Assembly (NCBI GenBank): GCA_964019425.1
Contig: OZ025783.1
Location: 1,674,001-1,738,000 of the forward strand
DNA length: 64,000 nt
Reading direction: 5' to 3'
Source of the DNA: Flectonema sp. DT1601
Taxonomy: Eukaryota > Euglenozoa > Diplonemea > Diplonemida > Diplonemidae
The translations under genes were made by a program, and so were the position numbers. This document shows, one piece after another, positions 12,002 to 23,722 of this stretch (positions are counted from its first letter, which is position 1; each line of letters starts with the position of its first letter). The notes below the pieces were generated by a model. The model did no database searches, was not told where the DNA came from, and saw only the letters and a list, made by a program, of their open reading frames with translations.

Positions 12002-12357
12002 ATGGAATTTGAACTTCCTGTTGCATAAATGATTTAATACTCTCAATGGCATTTGTATTACTAAATTAGTTCTGAAAGGTGACAACAGCTGTAATGACAT
12101 ATCTATGACATGCAGTTCTCAACTTAGCGGAACTTAGTAACTGTTTTGTTTCTTCGGCGTTGTTGAAGCAACAAAACACCAAAAAAAAAAGAAAGAAAAA
12201 AAAAGAAGCAGAAAACAAAAGAAAGAAAAGAAAAAAATTAGATGAAATAGCCAGCCATCGAGTTCGGTTTAAATATGTTCCAACATTTGATTATGCCGAG
12301 TCTATTTTTATTTTTTTCAACATTTATTTTATAATTAGAAGTATTCTGACACGAAGT
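12002..12357. other. Spacer and probable trans-splice acceptor region
   Basis: The stretch begins with a TAA-rich 3' flank. A purine-rich A/G stretch (12178-12245) would read as poly-Lys if translated. It is followed by a T-rich tract ending ATAATTAG at 12338, the likely acceptor for the CD36 gene. I therefore treat the Lys-rich upstream extension of that frame as untranslated. Confidence 0.5.
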
Positions 12358-14559
12358 ATGTCGCAGGTTTGGAGACCCATTTACTCATCAGGTATTAAGT
12401 ATTGGATAAGACATGTACTTCTTGTTTCATGTATCATTGGTCTACTTACTTATGGTGCGATAAATGTTGCTGACCAATCAACAACTGGAACAGGAGTTAT
12501 TCTTGCGGTAGGACCACCTTGTTGTTTAGTGTTGGTAGTGACATTAGTTTTAATCGAACGGTTTCCTGGAGCAATGCCAACAGGAAAGCAATGGAATAAA
12601 GTTATACCTGACCATGAGTATGAAGAGCGGGGAGTAGTTCAATTTCTGCCATCGATGAGAGAGACAGTTCGGATTAAAAAAATGTTTTATTTATTAATTC
12701 AAACCCTTCCATGTTATATGTTAATCTTAACAACATTTGTAGTAATAATTAGACCCTGTAAAGGTCATCATATCTTCACTTGTGATGCTGATATTCAAAG
12801 AGCAGCTTTAGTAGTGTCGTTAAGTATATCGTTAATCACATGTGTGCTGTTACCTCTTCAACATGTTTCTTTGTTGAGAGACTCGACTGTTAGGAAGTGG
12901 CACAGGTACGGATTCAACAGACCAAAGCCACCACGAAAACTTGTTAGATCTCTCTCAACGACCGAACATGAAATAGATAACCCTTCCACAACAGGAGCTG
13001 CATGTGTGTCTTCAGGATGTCTAATTCTGGGTGTGCTATTAGTTCTTGGTGGCGCAGCTATATCTATGGCTAGTCATTCCTTAACAAAAGTTGCTGTTGA
13101 AGGAGCAGTCCCCATCACAAAAGAAGACTCTTTACTCTATCGATCAATGGCTGATCCTACTGGTGAGAGTCCAGTCTATGAAGAAATCTACTTATTTAAT
13201 TGGACGAACTACGAATATTCGAATGTAAGCAAACCGAGCTTAACAAAGATAGGACCCGTTACGTTTAGAATTATACAACAAAAAGAAGACATCCAATGGA
13301 TTGATGACTCCTACTCAATTGATTACAAATATTACAGTCATCCTATCTTTATAGCAGAGAAGAGTAGAGTCAGTGCTTTGGATATTAATATTATAGCACC
13401 TAATTATATTCTTCAGGGAGCTTTACTTGAAATAAAAAAACTTAAGAACGAATCAGAGTTCAAAAGAATAGCTGCGACAGTTGTACAGCAGGCGATTAGA
13501 AGTGAAAACGATCCGCTCATCTTACGAACAACTGTGAATGGATTACTGTTTGGATGTCATTGTAATTTCGTTAAGGGAATCAACAGCAGAGAGAATATGA
13601 ATCTGACTTATCAAAATGCTCTCATCGGGTATTGGGACACTGATGGAAACAACAGCATTATTACTCCTGCGAGACATTCACATGTTCAGGGAAAGGGAAA
13701 GTGCACAATGAATTCTGGTAAGTCTGCTGCTTCACAAACAGGATTCCTACAGCAATGGGCTGGCTACAAAGAACTCAACTGCTGGGGGACATCAGAAGCA
13801 AACAGTATCTCTGGATCTGATGGATTTATGGTTGGAGCTTATAATGGAAAAGAAAAACATTCAGTCATGGACGACACACTAACAAGACTTGTCCCTTACA
13901 GATATAATGAAGATGTTACTGTTGATGGTGTTCCTTCTTATCGTTATGTTCTCGATGAGGAACAGTTTGATAATTCTATTCCTTTAAACAAGAATGGGTT
14001 TTATCAAAATACTCCAAACGGGGTTTGGAATTCAACTGTCTTGTGGGGATCTTCTGTTTTTATGTCACAGCCGGGATTCTTGGGAGCGGATCCGTTATTT
14101 ATGAATTTGGTCGACATCGAACCTCCAAATCCAACGACAGATGAAACCTATTGGGATATAGAACCACGATCTGGTGTTACGGTTGGGGCTTCAATTAATA
14201 AAATGACTTCTATTCACTTCGATACGAATTTGATGTCAGCTGTTAGTGTCAGTGGATACATTCCGACATCATTTATACCTCTTCAGACTGTTTATTCACA
14301 ACTTAGTATTCCTTACAATATCCTTCATCGATTATCACTTTTGTATGCTCTCGTTGACTCGCTTCCAATTTGTATGTTTTGCGTCATTTTATTTGGAATC
14401 TGTTGTATCATCACGGCATCTCTTTTAAGAAGTGAATCCCTGAGAGGTCATTACGCTGAGTCGATGATTATTAAAATGCAACAAAAAGTTTTATCAAATT
14501 CTCAACATGAACATGAAGACAGCGATGAGGAAACATGCGACCCGGCAACTCTTCCGTAG
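12358..14559 (+). CDS. CD36/LIMP-2 (class B scavenger receptor) family protein with four extra N-terminal membrane segments
   Basis: The protein is 733 aa from the ATG at 12358, 19 nt after an acceptor AG. Residues 15-170 hold four hydrophobic segments (around HVLLVSCIIGLLTYGAI, CCLVLVVTLVLIE, LIQTLPCYMLILTTFVVII, LVVSLSISLITCVLLPL). A fifth (CLILGVLLVLGGAAISMAS, about 220-240) is the usual N-terminal anchor of CD36 proteins. The ectodomain (about 240-655) has family hallmarks: VYEEIYLFNWTN, IGPVTFRI, several N-x-S/T sites and paired cysteines. A final membrane segment (about 660-686) and a short acidic tail follow. CD36 proteins bind lipids or lipoproteins, or act as lysosomal receptors; a lipid-scavenging surface or endosomal role is inferred. 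The four-segment N-terminal addition is unusual for the family. Confidence 0.85.
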   Translation: MSQVWRPIYSSGIKYWIRHVLLVSCIIGLLTYGAINVADQSTTGTGVILAVGPPCCLVLVVTLVLIERFPGAMPTGKQWNKVIPDHEYEERGVVQFLPSMRETVRIKKMFYLLIQTLPCYMLILTTFVVIIRPCKGHHIFTCDADIQRAALVVSLSISLITCVLLPLQHVSLLRDSTVRKWHRYGFNRPKPPRKLVRSLSTTEHEIDNPSTTGAACVSSGCLILGVLLVLGGAAISMASHSLTKVAVEGAVPITKEDSLLYRSMADPTGESPVYEEIYLFNWTNYEYSNVSKPSLTKIGPVTFRIIQQKEDIQWIDDSYSIDYKYYSHPIFIAEKSRVSALDINIIAPNYILQGALLEIKKLKNESEFKRIAATVVQQAIRSENDPLILRTTVNGLLFGCHCNFVKGINSRENMNLTYQNALIGYWDTDGNNSIITPARHSHVQGKGKCTMNSGKSAASQTGFLQQWAGYKELNCWGTSEANSISGSDGFMVGAYNGKEKHSVMDDTLTRLVPYRYNEDVTVDGVPSYRYVLDEEQFDNSIPLNKNGFYQNTPNGVWNSTVLWGSSVFMSQPGFLGADPLFMNLVDIEPPNPTTDETYWDIEPRSGVTVGASINKMTSIHFDTNLMSAVSVSGYIPTSFIPLQTVYSQLSIPYNILHRLSLLYALVDSLPICMFCVILFGICCIITASLLRSESLRGHYAESMIIKMQQKVLSNSQHEHEDSDEETCDPATLP

Positions 14560-17500
14560 AGTGCAGTAGAAATTCTTTTTATTTATTTTTTTAAGAAATG
14601 AACTGGCGAGTTCCTTCGTTCATTCTTATCTTCCTTGACGAGAATTTTATTTTATTAAAATGCTCGACCCTCACACTCTCTCCGACTAACTATCTTTTGT
14701 TTCTAAAGTACTTTTCTGTTTTGTATTTCCTGATTGTGTTGTGGCGTCTAATAAAAGAGTGTATTTTTACTCTATCGCAGTATTGGGGACCCTTGAAGAG
14801 CTACCCGTTTCTATTTGAGCGTGTAACTCTAACCGACACCCGGTGGTGCTAACTGACCAATTTTAGTTTTGAATTCGTATTTTTTGCAAACCTAACCTCT
14901 CTTTCAACTTTCAGTTCCGTTGTAGAGCTGTTGAACTAATAGTTTAATCTGGTGTTTGATTGACTTTGTTTTTAGAAACTAAAACAAAAAAAATAAAATA
15001 AAATATTTATTATAAAAATATTTTCATAAAGGGAGATGATGTGTCCCCATTCACCTTACCATCTGAAGAATATTATTATTCCAATCAAATTATTAACAAG
15101 AGTGTCGTTTGTGAAATTGAGACGCTTTTGATTCCGTGTGGCCGTGCTAATCGGCATCGTTGTGTTTTCGTTGGTAAAAAGTTTGTAGTAGCTGTTGGAT
15201 AACATCATAAATAATTAAATGAGATGTGAGTGCCATCAGCTTTACTAAGATGACCTCTCACATAACTCGTGTGATGCCTCCTTATGGCAGAGAAGGGGTT
15301 CAGTAACAGAATCTGACTCCTTTGCACTGTACCCGCATTATTTATTTATTTGCAGTCATTTACTACGCTGCCGCTGACAGCCAAGATTGTCGGAGAAATT
15401 GTTGTTCCTTTTGAGCTTTTAGTAATGCAATATCAAATTATCTCCGTTTTCAAGCTGTAACGACCTGGGTCAACGTGTAATGCGTAGTCCCAGTGACAAT
15501 TTGACCTTTCTCTGGTAGTTTATTTAAAGCATGCGATTTTTGTGTGGACGGAATCCAGTTATAATGATTCATGTCTAATTTGTTGCGTGTTAACCCCCCT
15601 TGATTTATTTATCCAAGTCCCCCCATGTGGTAATACAGTATTAATTTACTCGCTTCATGTGTGATTGTTCTTTATTGCAGTGCTGGAGTCTGACTGCTCT
15701 CCGATCAGTTTTAAGTAGACTGCAAACAGTACTCGACTAGTAATTAGTAGTACTACTCATATGATACCATTGCGAGAAATCTTTTGTGAAAAAACTACTT
15801 TGTGGCTTCTCCGTGAAAGAGAGACGAGTCAAAATACGTTCGTTATCTCAGTGTGCTGTTTTTGTTTATATTTTTCACATTTTTTCGCTAATTGTCAAAA
15901 AGATTAATTCGCACGTATGTGTGTTATCAGGCTTCAATACTATTACTATTTCACTACCACTACTACCGTGATGTTCGTTAATTGTTTTGTTTATTAACAT
16001 GTAATGTGCTGTCTCGTTCTCGTCGCTAAAGTTGTGTTGGGAGGTTTGTATTTCACGCGGTTGCTGCTTTTGGATGAACTGATTGAGAGAAATCTGAAAC
16101 TTCTTTTTTTTTTCTCCTCAGTATCATTCTCCCTTTGCTTCGTATGATTTACAACTATTCGACACCACCAGATCGCATCGTGAGACAAGTCGCATCTTTT
16201 GTTTTGATACGTTCCCCTCCCTTTCCAAGTTTTTTTTTTTGCAAGATGACTTCTGATTATGATACTGTTTGTTAATTTATATCTTCTTACCCGTCAATTC
16301 TCTCTTGTGGTGTTATTGGAAGCTAGTTCACGTTCAAAATTATCCGTCTTGAGGGGAGGTACTTGATGCCGGCTTTAGCGAACATCATCCGTCTCTTTTC
16401 TTTCTTATTATTATTAATTAGGAAGGTTGTGTGACAGATTCAATTCGTCTGAAAGGGATGCTACTTCTGTGTGTTACTTCTCATTGCGAAGATCGAATGT
16501 GAGAAAGTAAATAAATTGTCTGCTTTGATATCACAAGAAAGGTATTGGAGTGCTGCTGATTACTTTTGAACATTAGTTTCATCTTTCATGAGGGAAAATG
16601 AATCAGTTCGAAAGTCGAAGTTAAAAATAAATTTGTATCACTCAGAAGTAGGTCCATTGGGTACTGTCGGATCTCGTTATTTTATTTTTCTTTCCTAATT
16701 CGTCCCAACCATTTTGTGTTGAGTTGCTGAGTTCTTCCGTAAATTAAAAGTGTGACATTCGTGGTGATAGTTGAAAAAGTATAAGCTTTAATTTACTTAG
16801 CGATTTCCCTTCTTTTTATTGAGATCGTTTTCTTTTCTTTTCAGTTTTTGTTTTGTTCTGTTTTTTCATATCCAGGCAGGTGTCTATTTAAAGGCAATCT
16901 GCCACTTCTATTTTAGTTGCCTTTTTTTTCGTGAAGTTTTTTTATAATTTCTAGCTAACATTATTTAACTTCCCATTTTCTGATTTAAAAGCTTCTGTAA
17001 GTGTGCGTGACTATCTGCCGATATTTGTATTCTAAATAGACACCACTTGTTGTGTTGCAATTAGAGATCTGTTCTGGTCTGACTTTTGAAAAAGTTGGTA
17101 CACCTGTTGGTGACTGTGGAATTGTGCTTTTCAATACACCTTTTTTTTTTTTTTTTTTTGTATAAAAGTTGTATAAGCGAGCACTTCACGTTGTTAGTTA
17201 TTGAGTCATCGTTAATTAGATAAAAAAGATTTCCCATTTTCGATCTGTTTTTTTCAGTTTTTTTCTACTCTTTTTGACCAACAAACGAAAACTTTTGTAA
17301 TGATTGACGTGCTTCATGAGGCAGCTCTTCAAAGCTGATCTTGCGACTTAAATCTGACAAATCCCAACTAAAAGTATTTTGTGTTTTTGATTATTAATAT
17401 AAATATGGAGGCTCTCAAAACATACATCCTCTCAGGATGACTTGTCTTCAGACCTAAAGAGGTTTCCAAGCTAGAATAGAATCAGCTGTCAATGAGGTTG

Positions 17501-17842
17501 TTGTGGAGGGTTTTGGTTATCGATTTGCTATTTCCGTTACGGACTTTAATGTGGTGAATTTATAACTAACAACCCAACAACATTCGTAGTTTAGTAACAA
17601 TCAGATTGTTGTCGCAGTTGGTTGGCTACAGAAGACTGCCTTTGGGAGAATGATCTTTATTAAATCATTACTTCAATACTGACAATAACTTTGGATTATA
17701 ATTTTCACTTCAGATCAAAAATAGTTATGTAAAAAAGGTTGAAAGAATATTGACAACCTTAAGATAGGACAGCTACCACCCTTCACATTAGTATTTAATT
17801 GTTGTCACCTACTTACAGTGTCACAGGACTCGTCAAATAAAA
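14560..17842. other. Long intergenic region (3.3 kb), repeat-containing
   Basis: No frame with protein-like composition was found. The region contains one copy of dispersed repeat family 1 (15485-15626), an inverted ATGTGAG/CTCACAT pair around 15220-15275, a 12-bp palindrome AGTAGTACTACT near 15747 and many T runs. A pyrimidine-rich tract ending in AG at 17818 precedes the lectin gene. Confidence 0.5.
15485..15626 (+). repeat. Dispersed repeat family 1, copy A
   Basis: About 120 bp from CTTTCTCTGGTAGTTTATTT (15506) through TTTATTTATCCAAGTCCCCC is almost identical to 53811-53929. Only a few substitutions and small length differences in T and C runs separate them. The 5' edge fades into a weaker match (TAGTCCC...ACAATTTGAC). 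The element is not coding and its class is unknown. Confidence 0.8.
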
Positions 17843-18718
17843 ATGGCTTCTGTATTACGTTACACTGCTGCTCTTCTTCTCACTGCTGAGACACTCGCAG
17901 GGAATTATTATTCAGAAGAAGTTCGACAGGATGCAGTTTTTCGTGAGCACAGTTTCTCTGCGCCATTCTTAACTGACTGGTGGCAGGGAGGTGTCAGTAA
18001 TTGGGATCTAATGGGTGATGCAGTAGTAACACAGGATTCAGTAAAGCTCACTGGACACATCCCTAACCAAGTTGGAGGTTTTGTAAACATGATTCCAGTG
18101 AATGCTGAACACTGGCAGTTGATTGTTGAGTTTCGAATTCACAGCAGATCGAATCCGGGTGCTGACGGTTTTGCGATTTGGTACACTAAGTCACCCGCTA
18201 CTTCTGGAGATCTTTGGGGACAAGATCCTGAATTCATTGGAATGGGAATCGTTATCGACACATTTGATAATGACGGTAGGAGGGATAACCCGGCCATTTC
18301 ATTGATCATGAGAAAGGAAGATGATCGTCCTCCAAAGTGGGATGTTCAACGTGATTTGGTATCGACTGCGAAATTCCGTTGTCTTCACGAAATCCGTAAC
18401 GCACCCGAAGGGAAGAATGCGAAGATCCGAATTGTGAATCGCTACAACAGAGTGGAAGTATTCGTCAAACCTCACAACACTCGCGAGTTCTTTTGTGGAG
18501 AGCTCCGATCTGAAAACTTGCCAAAAGAATATTTCTTCTCATTATCTGCAAAGACTGGTACACTTGCTGATAATCACGATATTATTTCATTTCAACTCAG
18601 TCAAGCTCCTGATTTGATTGACAGCGATGGCGGTAAGCATGACTACATTCATGACCCACAACTTGCAAAGAATGAAAGGGCTAAACACAGCGGCGTTGAA
18701 CCCAACCCTGCTGTGTAA
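17843..18718 (+). CDS. L-type (legume-like) lectin, ERGIC-53/VIP36 family, no membrane anchor seen
   Basis: The protein is 291 aa, with the start 24 nt after an acceptor AG (17818). A cleavable signal peptide is likely (VLRYTAALLLTAETLAG). The lectin domain (about residues 30-255) shows HSFSAPFLTDWWQGG, GGFVNMIPV, GADGFAIWYTKSP, FIGMGIVIDTFDNDGRRDNP (the Asp/Asn calcium- and sugar-binding loop) and a final FSLSAKTG. These proteins bind high-mannose glycans and act as cargo receptors or quality-control lectins in the ER-Golgi route. Known ERGIC-53 and VIP36 proteins end in a membrane segment and a short cytosolic sorting tail. This one ends in a polar tail, so it may be lumenal or secreted, or it may use an exon I could not find. 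Confidence 0.88.
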   Translation: MASVLRYTAALLLTAETLAGNYYSEEVRQDAVFREHSFSAPFLTDWWQGGVSNWDLMGDAVVTQDSVKLTGHIPNQVGGFVNMIPVNAEHWQLIVEFRIHSRSNPGADGFAIWYTKSPATSGDLWGQDPEFIGMGIVIDTFDNDGRRDNPAISLIMRKEDDRPPKWDVQRDLVSTAKFRCLHEIRNAPEGKNAKIRIVNRYNRVEVFVKPHNTREFFCGELRSENLPKEYFFSLSAKTGTLADNHDIISFQLSQAPDLIDSDGGKHDYIHDPQLAKNERAKHSGVEPNPAV

Positions 18719-19087
18719 CCAGCTAGCAAGTCATACGGTACTTGTTAGAAGCAGCAGCTGGAATCCGGACATGTCTTTCACTTGACATGCGAGTATTCCC
18801 AAACCGATGAATCGTCTCCTTTGGAAGTGCTTCGAGACAAGCAAAAAAAAAGAAAGTTATGTACCCGGCAAAAGAAAAAGTAAAACAACACAGTTTCCGC
18901 AATAACAGAGTTGTTCCGTTTCTTTACATCTTTTGCAGATTATTGTACATGAGTGTGAACTCGGATAGTTAGTGAGGCTGTTCACTTACAGACAATTCTA
19001 TTTTTGTTTATCGAAAATGTTTATAAATACTTTCTACAGGGCAACGTGAAATTGCAATCCCGTCTTTTTAATTTCAAATGCTCTGAA
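18719..19087. other. Intergenic spacer and 5'UTR of ePHD gene
   Basis: No gene is seen. A stretch of T- and A-rich DNA ends in an acceptor (TTTCTACAG, AG at 19038-19039). The next 48 nt up to the ATG at 19088 are probably 5'UTR. Confidence 0.5.
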
Positions 19088-22000
19088 ATGAAAGGATCAG
19101 CATCAGCGCTGTCTTTCATACCGACCATGAACAGGGACAGAGAGCGGGGCGATGACATGGAGTTGGCACCGCAATCTCTGGAGAATGTAGTAATGGACTA
19201 CTGCGGGTATGTTGATGACTCTCTAGCGGGAGTACCACTCTCCCCAACATTGAGTGTAGAGGAGGAAATGAAAGAAGTCGAGTCTTCTACACCTGTTGTG
19301 ATCCCTGTAAGAAATGCTGCCTTTGTCCCTCTCTTCACTACTCCTGAAGTCAAAACTGCTGCTGATAATTCTCCTCAACAGCCATCAATTACTGCTTCTA
19401 CTTGGGCAGTTCAAAATGAAGCACAGCAATTCCAACGTGCGATGACACCTCCGCCACCTGTTGATGACCTCGGTCGGTTACTTCCCCGACATAATTATCA
19501 TCCAAATGCACTGCCAAAGGAGACAATCTTAACGAAATCTAGTAAACTAGTGCGAAAGAAGATCTCTTTTACGGTTCCGATGTCAAACCCTTCTTTAGAG
19601 AGGGAGCAGTCTCCAGTAAAGGCGATCATGTTACCGAATATCGAAGACTTCGACCCGACTGCCGCGGCAAGCGGTTGGCAGCAGCGTCAAAAGAACATGT
19701 CGCCTAGTAGATTGAAGACAACGCAGAGCTCTACGTCACCGAATAGAACGAGAGAGAGTCCGACGTGTGATTCCCCGGCAGCTAATATGGAAACGCCAAC
19801 AAAACAAAAGAAAGTGTCGCTGCTCTTTAGCAGCCCGTTGATGAAAAATGTGTCTCCAGGTAGCAGCAGTAGGGGAAACAGTCAGTCTCCTGGTAGTTCA
19901 GAAAAGAAGAGATCACCAAAACAGCCGACATTCACACTTCAGAACAGTCCTGTTGATAAAAATAACATCTCAACAGTTGAATCTGAGCACGTGGGATGCT
20001 CACCAGTCTTTGATGATGAAGATATGCAGCCGTCTCTTCAAATATTTAACAGCGCTCAAGCTCCTGTTTCCTCTGACCCATACGAAATGTCTTGCAACGT
20101 CTTTAGCCTTCGACATGTTGTTCCGGCAAACTTGATTGATGACAGCTGTACTCCTGTTACTCCTGAACCAGAGTCTCCTCCACTTCTTTTAATTGACCTC
20201 GCGAGATCAATACGCTCAGAGAAGTTCCCTTTACTGAAGAACACAAAGTCCTCACCAAAGCAGCAGTCAATAGTGGAAATGTTAAACACACCGAAGAAGA
20301 AAAAGAGAGAGCGCCCCTCCTCAGGAGAGAAGGAAGAGAATACCGAAAGGACTGAAGGAGAACAGGAACCGACCAGCAATCTGAAGAAGAAGCAGCCAAT
20401 AAGTAGTAAAAAAGCAGCTAGTGACAACTCAGACAGAACTGTATTGAACGAACAGAATCACTCGAAGCTAGTGGAGTTCGAGGCTACGGGTGCACAGCAT
20501 TCTAAAAAGAAAACTCGCAACTCGATTTCTACCAATGAACTGGTGGCTCTCAACTCGGCACCTGAGAAGTCCGAGAAAAAGTCGGAAAGGACATCCGGAG
20601 ACACTTCTCCAGAAATATGTGAGCTGACAAAGTCAGGAGCTCCAAGCAATGCGAGAAAAGCCCAAATCAGTAGCCAAAGTGGACTGGAAGCTCTTTCTCA
20701 AGAAAGTGTCGATCTCCTCGCGTTTTGCGAGAAATCAAACATTGGCGACATGGCAGACGGATGCGACACTTCAGATACGGAGGCAGCCGAAGCCACTCAC
20801 AACGGTTATCAATCTGACGCTTCTTCTTCTTCTTCCAGCACCATCTGCAGAAGGTCACCAAAAACATATTTACCCGAAGATAATCAATCGTCTCCACTTC
20901 AGCTGTTGGGCGCGACTCAAATGTCATCTGCACCGAAGGCAAAGCTGAAGCGTAGCAAAAGCAGACCAAAAGGTCTGAAGAGAACGAAGTTGGCGAATGA
21001 CAGCGATGATGACATCACGTCAACACGAATAGTAAATAAGAAAACATCATCAGCAACTGGAGTGTCTAAAACTACTTCTAATGATAAGAAGGCTAAACAC
21101 AGCTCACTGGTGAAACGTCCACTTGCGAGTATAAAGACTCCCTCAGCAGCAATCTGCATCTCTCCTGAGACTACTTGTTCTACTTTAAGTAGTTCAACAG
21201 CCTCTTCAATTGATCCTTTAAAACAAACATTACGAGCTAAAGGTATCTCTGCTAGTGTCCCACTCACTATCTCACCAACGAAGAGTCAGAAATCTAAAAA
21301 TAAAAAATCCGATAAGACTCTTGAAGACTCAGTCATCAGCATCTCAGCAACACAAGCGAACAGAAGGAAGGGATTGGTAGACACGCAGGGGATGTCAAAA
21401 ACTACTGGAAGGAGGAAATCCAAGATTATCACAGAAATACCAGTCGAGTCTTCTTCTGTAATATCTGTCTCACTCTCGAGTGGGTTAAAATCAAAGCAAA
21501 CAGACACATCAATTCCATCAGTTGTTTCGATTCCACCACCTCATCGAACTCTCTCTCCTCAAAGGGAAGTACAGAGGAAAGTAGCGAAGGAAAAGAAGAG
21601 CGACAATCTGCCTAAGTCTGGAAAGCAGAGCAAAAACGCTGCTGGTCTGACTCCGCCGCAAACCTTTAACAGCGGGACACCTGACGAGATCATAATCGAT
21701 CCTTCCAACCCTTCTGTTGTTTCTATTCCTCCTCCTCATAATATCAAACCATCTAAAGGAGGAAAGAGAAGTCTTCTTGTAGAGCCATCTGTTGTTGCTT
21801 TGATACCAACTGGTGGGATTCAAAAGAAAACGCCAGTCACTCTCACAGAAGCAAGGAAATCGAAAGAGGCAGTTCAGCTTTCAATTCCTCCGCCAACTAA
21901 CTTTTCGAGGTCTGGGAAATGGAGAAGTAAAGATGACACTAAGGCAACAGTTCTACCACCTGGAGTGAAGGAAATACAGGAGAGGCCACCTGTTGAAGTG

Positions 22001-23722
22001 AAAAGTCACAAAACGGCACTTCTGGATGTACAGCCGTCGATGTTGAGTGTCCCACGTCCTCCAATTGCAATCAACTTATCAGAAAATGATTCTATTATGA
22101 CCGGAGATACTACTCTCACGAGTTTAAATATCCCAAATGATACCTCTCTCACTGCTGTTGAGTTATCTGAACCCATCGCAAGAACCAAACGAGTCTCAAG
22201 GGAGACTTTTTGCGTCCCACCACCGCTGGAAGCTGCTGTCGATGAGAAGATTTCAAAAGGAGTCGTTGAAGTAATCGACCTTGACGAGTCTCCGATTTCG
22301 AAGAATACGCAACAGCAAGCTACGAGTAATGAGGGTACGAAAGATATAAGACCACTTCTACCTCCTCCACTCACCAAAGTAGCTGACATACGTGAGGACA
22401 CTACAGATGATGAAACTCTTAGAAGGTCTTATCGAAGTGGTGCTGCAGCACTGCGAGAGATTCAAACTCTAAGAAATGTTAGCAGCGATGTCGACAAAAC
22501 CAAAAGGAAGTCACCAAATATCTCACCTGTGAAGAGACAAAAAGGAGAGAGAGAACCTGAGAAACCAGTGACACCTGATAACGGATGGAAAGATGTAAAG
22601 AACAAACAGGAATCTGAGAAGAGTAAGAAAAAAAAGTCCGACGGTCGGATATCTGAAGAATCGAAACGTCAAAAAGAAGAAACAATTCCTTCAAAGAATG
22701 ATGACTGGCAATGTAGTGATGATAACTCGTCGGGTAGTTCGTCAACTTCGACATCACCTTCTCCGTCAAAACGTAAGAAGCCTACTTCAAAGCGAAGCAC
22801 TACTGGAGTACATCTTCGCGTCAGTTCAAAAGATTTCAAACCGCTCTTTGATAAACCACCAGGTGTGTACTTCTTGTTTATGAATTGAATTCAACTAATT
22901 GTTATTATTGATCACACGTGAGCTATGAGGACGACTAGTATCCGAATTGAAGATGTAGTGTCTGTGTTTCATTAACCACTTGACTTTATAAATAACAAAA
23001 ACAGAATCGAAATTGAATACATCAGAACCTCTTCCATTGACTCCAGAGAATCAGAAGTCGAGAAGGATGTCGATAACCCCTCCGAGTAAATCAGCAATGA
23101 GCAGCGAACGTCTGCAATCTTTGAAGAAAACTCGAAAAGAAGAACACCGCGAGATGAGAGAACTGGGGGATGAGAAATTAGTATTCGCTGAAGCGACAAA
23201 AGAGTGCGCCCTTTGTAAGATTAACACTGATGATCAATCCAGGCTAGCTAACCTTGGAGAGCTTATGCAGGGGAAGCCACTGAAGGAACACCCAGAGATG
23301 ATTAGAAAATGCGTCGTATGTATTTTATTCAAATAATCTAAGGGATTTCTTGTTATTAAAATACTAACAAGTTGTGGGTAAGTATTCTTTGTTGACTTTA
23401 CATTAACCACACACAGGGGAGACGAAGCCGTCCCATTCCAGTCGGAGCTTTTGACGAAGTGATGTACTTCCATTGGCATTGTCTTCGTTATGCTGGGCTG
23501 TCTGTAGAACGTAAAAGGGATCTCTGCAGGCAATTAATGAACAGCACTTCAATAGATTGTGATGGATGTACTGAATCAGGGGCAACAGTCTGCTGTTCTG
23601 CTGAAGGATGCGAAAAGTATTATCACCTGCCCTGTGCGCTGCTACTCCCAAACGTTTCTCTCAGCAATCGAAAGGGATTGTTGTTCTGCCCAGAGCACTC
23701 ACAACAGAAGGAGGCGAAATAA
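19088..23722 (+). CDS. Large disordered nuclear protein with C-terminal extended PHD (ePHD) finger, 3 exons
   Basis: Exons are 19088-22862, 23005-23315 and 23417-23722 (introns of 142 and 101 bp), giving 1463 aa. Most of the protein is low-complexity, rich in Ser, Pro, Lys and Glu, with many basic patches (KKKRERP, KRKKPTSK) suited to nuclear import. The short motif PSVVSIPPPH occurs at least twice with weaker relatives. VVEVIDLDESP (about 1060-1070) is a classic SUMO-interacting motif. Residues about 1325-1460 form an ePHD: CALC in exon 2, then KCV joined across intron 2 to HWHCLRYAG, then CDGC, CCSAEGCEKYYHLPCA and LFCPEH. Both introns lie upstream of or inside this finger, and splicing restores its Cys/His spacing. 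ePHD fingers occur in chromatin regulators (for example AF10/BRPF-type proteins), so a chromatin or transcription role is likely. Confidence 0.85.
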